Assembly: GCA_946886185.1 (NCBI GenBank)
Contig: CAMPIC010000131.1
Coordinates: 1-7,464, forward strand
Length of the DNA: 7,464 bases
Source: an uncultured bacterium
Lineage (GTDB): Bacteria; Eisenbacteria; RBG-16-71-46; CAIMUX01
Direction of reading: 5' to 3'
Part shown: piece after piece, positions 7,307 to 7,464 of the stretch
Position numbering within the stretch: position 1 is the stretch's first letter
Layout of the letters: each line of letters starts with the position of its first letter
The notes under the pieces: generated by a model
The model's input: the letters and a program-made list of their open reading frames with translations, nothing else
What the model was told of the DNA's origin: nothing
The model's database searches: none
Translations under genes and position numbers: made by a program

Positions 7307-7343
7307 CTGGCTGGTTGCCGATCCATCGTGTGCGTCGCGCAAG
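7307..7343. repeat. 37-nt direct repeat, copy proximal to the kinase gene
   Basis: This copy matches 7376-7412 at 33 of 37 positions. It contains TTGCCGATCCATCGT followed by TGCGTCGCGC. The inner CGATCCATCG is an inverted repeat (CGAT, two bases, ATCG). It begins 11 bp upstream of the ATG at 7296. It may be a regulator-binding site or a duplicated piece of the start region, since it also holds an in-frame ATG at 7326. Confidence 0.6.
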
Positions 7344-7375
7344 TGGCGGAAGCAACGCAGAGAACGTGACGGGGA

Positions 7376-7412
7376 CTGGCAGATTGCCGATCCATCGTAT
7401 GCGTCGCGCCAG
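7376..7412. repeat. 37-nt direct repeat, copy distal to the kinase gene
   Basis: This is the second copy, offset by 69 bp from the first, with differences only at four positions. The spacing of 69 bp is about 6.5 helical turns. It carries the same CGATCCATCG inverted repeat. Confidence 0.6.
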
Positions 7413-7464
7413 AGTACGGGATTCCGCCTAGCCGAATCCACCAACTCCGCGAGAATCGGCGTGC

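Larger units (their letters stand above)
7297..7464 (-). promoter_or_regulatory. Upstream region of the kinase gene
   Basis: This is the only sequence available upstream of the kinase start, and it contains the two 37-nt repeats. I see no convincing -35/-10 pair, no sigma-54 site and no good ribosome site before ATG 7296. The minus-strand frame stays open through it but gives unfamily-like sequence, with the repeats appearing as RDAYDGSA and RDAHDGSA, so I treat it as non-coding. Confidence 0.45.

Noticed and set aside
7307..7412. CRISPR-like array
   Set aside because: Only two imperfect copies, a single intervening segment and no cas gene.
7297..7444. N-terminal extension of the kinase up to a start at 7444
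   Set aside because: Its 65 residues do not resemble CheB N-termini, include the direct repeats as peptide repeats, and enter the CheB motif through RR rather than VV; a frameshift explains the data better.

Overview
The window is high-GC bacterial DNA (about 60% or more by eye) in which every supported gene lies on the minus strand. It has two main parts. One is a complete IS21-family insertion element of about 3.3 kb (about 53-3351). The other is a very large hybrid sensor kinase gene (3335-7296) whose 3' end was cut off by that element. The fused CheB-CheR-PAS-GAF-histidine kinase-receiver architecture and the codon use fit Myxococcota or another large-genome, signalling-rich soil or water bacterium. 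No marker gene fixes the taxon.

Layout, reading + coordinates. Positions 1-52 are flanking DNA that looks like the inside of another minus-strand gene; the peptide FLCQIEAVE resembles the Q-motif region of DEAD/DEAH restriction-helicases, by memory only. At 49-99 and 3308-3355 lie imperfect terminal inverted repeats that I could align by hand. Between them, in transcription order from right to left, are a leader of about 250 nt with a candidate promoter and a strong hairpin, a Cys-rich basic putative zinc-binding protein (2422-3105), a 129-residue protein of unknown function (2376-2765), the DDE transposase IstA (850-2379) and the AAA+ helper IstB (102-866). orf2, istA and istB are translationally coupled: a TTGA stop/start overlap joins orf2 to istA, and a 17-nt overlap joins istA to istB. 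A normal IS21 carries only istA and istB, so the two extra leading genes are the unusual part.

From 3352 rightwards lies the kinase gene, transcribed towards the element. Its C-terminal receiver domain stops just before the phospho-acceptor Asp, and the last residues and the stop codon come from the element's terminal repeat. Its N-terminus also carries an apparent one-base frameshift near 7248: a natural start (ATG at 7296) reads into TVV, and the conserved GIGASAGG continues in the next frame. Upstream (7297-7464) is a non-coding region with a 37-nt direct repeat.

The two flanks of the element do not belong to the same gene and show no target-site duplication. The junction is therefore not a simple insertion; it implies IS-mediated deletion or recombination, or an assembly join at a repeat.
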